From Paracoccaceae bacterium (lineage in GTDB: Bacteria; Pseudomonadota; Alphaproteobacteria; Rhodobacterales; Rhodobacteraceae): a stretch of DNA of 6,336 nucleotides. This document shows positions 6,119 through 6,336 of this stretch, one piece after another (position 1 is the stretch's first letter; each line of letters starts with the position of its first letter). The DNA is taken from NCBI GenBank assembly GCA_024304875.1, contig JAMWZF010000182.1:1-6336 (forward strand). Reading direction: 5' to 3'. The translations under genes and the position numbers were made by a program. The notes under the pieces are model-generated. The model saw only the letters and a list, made by a program, of their open reading frames with translations, searched no databases and had not been told where the DNA came from.

Positions 6119-6336
6119 TCATCCACCCATTGCCGCCGCCTCGAGCGCGCGCGGCCGCGGCCCCCCCGTCGCCCAGTCGAGAAGCTCCACCGTATGCACC
6201 ACCGGCACCCCCGTCCCGCCGCCGATCTGCATCATGCAGCCGATGTTGCCCGCCGCGATCACGTCGGGCCGCACCGCCTCGAGCGTCTGCACCTTCCGTG
6301 CCTTCAGCTGCCCCGAGATCTCGGGCTGCATCAGGT
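6119..6336 (-). CDS. glcF: Glycolate oxidase iron-sulfur subunit, C-terminal part (cut by window edge)
   Basis: Only the last 71 complete codons are present; the 5' part lies beyond the right edge. The sequence LMQPEISGQL, then RPDVIAAGNIGCMMQIG and VPVVHTVELLDWATGG, is characteristic of the second cysteine-rich (CCG) domain of GlcF, with the conserved Cys in GNIGCM. GlcF carries iron-sulfur clusters and works with the flavoprotein subunits GlcD and GlcE to oxidise glycolate to glyoxylate, passing electrons towards the respiratory chain. glcD and glcE would be expected to the right, upstream on the minus strand, which is inference from usual gene order. The frame reads intact to a TGA stop at 6119-6121. 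Confidence 0.9.
   Translation of the reverse strand, partial: LMQPEISGQLKARKVQTLEAVRPDVIAAGNIGCMMQIGGGTGVPVVHTVELLDWATGGPRPRALEAAAMGG

Noticed and set aside
5880..6122. N-terminal extension of the protease frame up to 6122
   Set aside because: It would put about 81 residues ahead of a clear signal peptide, overlaps the glcF stop and contains the inverted repeat; it resembles no protein I know.

Overview
The window is GC-rich chromosomal DNA, and its codon use and gene content suggest an alphaproteobacterium of the Rhodobacteraceae (Rhodobacter/Roseobacter) type. That assignment rests on protein recognition and sequence style and was not tested by a search. There is no sign of a prophage, CRISPR array, intact insertion sequence, rRNA or tRNA.

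Left part, plus strand: a small membrane-anchored protein of the DUF2459/TIGR02117 type (7-639) is followed after 74 bp by polA (714-3509), a full-length three-domain DNA polymerase I. The catalytic residues of its 5' nuclease, 3'-5' exonuclease and polymerase domains all look intact. polA converges on a minus-strand gene, and the short gap between them holds a GC-rich hairpin element (about 3528-3568) that probably ends transcription from both sides.

Right part, minus strand, in the order of transcription (right to left): the C-terminal end of glcF, the glycolate oxidase iron-sulfur subunit (6119-6336, cut by the window edge); a 239-bp gap that is visibly more AT-rich than the genes and holds strong dyad symmetries; a secreted trypsin-fold serine protease (5067-5879); a small heat shock protein of the Hsp20/IbpA family (4462-4935); and a flavodoxin-fold NAD(P)H:quinone-type oxidoreductase (3570-4328). 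Two strong hairpins, the second followed by a T-rich stretch, separate the heat shock gene from the oxidoreductase gene.

The most interesting part is the 131-bp gap in front of the small heat shock gene. It holds a good match to an alphaproteobacterial RpoH promoter (CTTGAA, 16 bp, CCTACAT). The predicted leader is about 89 nt and folds into three hairpins. The last hairpin buries the Shine-Dalgarno sequence against a UCGCU stretch whose G is bulged, which is the signature of a ROSE-type RNA thermometer. The gene therefore appears to be under two layers of heat control, transcriptional and translational. The genes otherwise look like ordinary housekeeping and stress genes and do not form one evident pathway.
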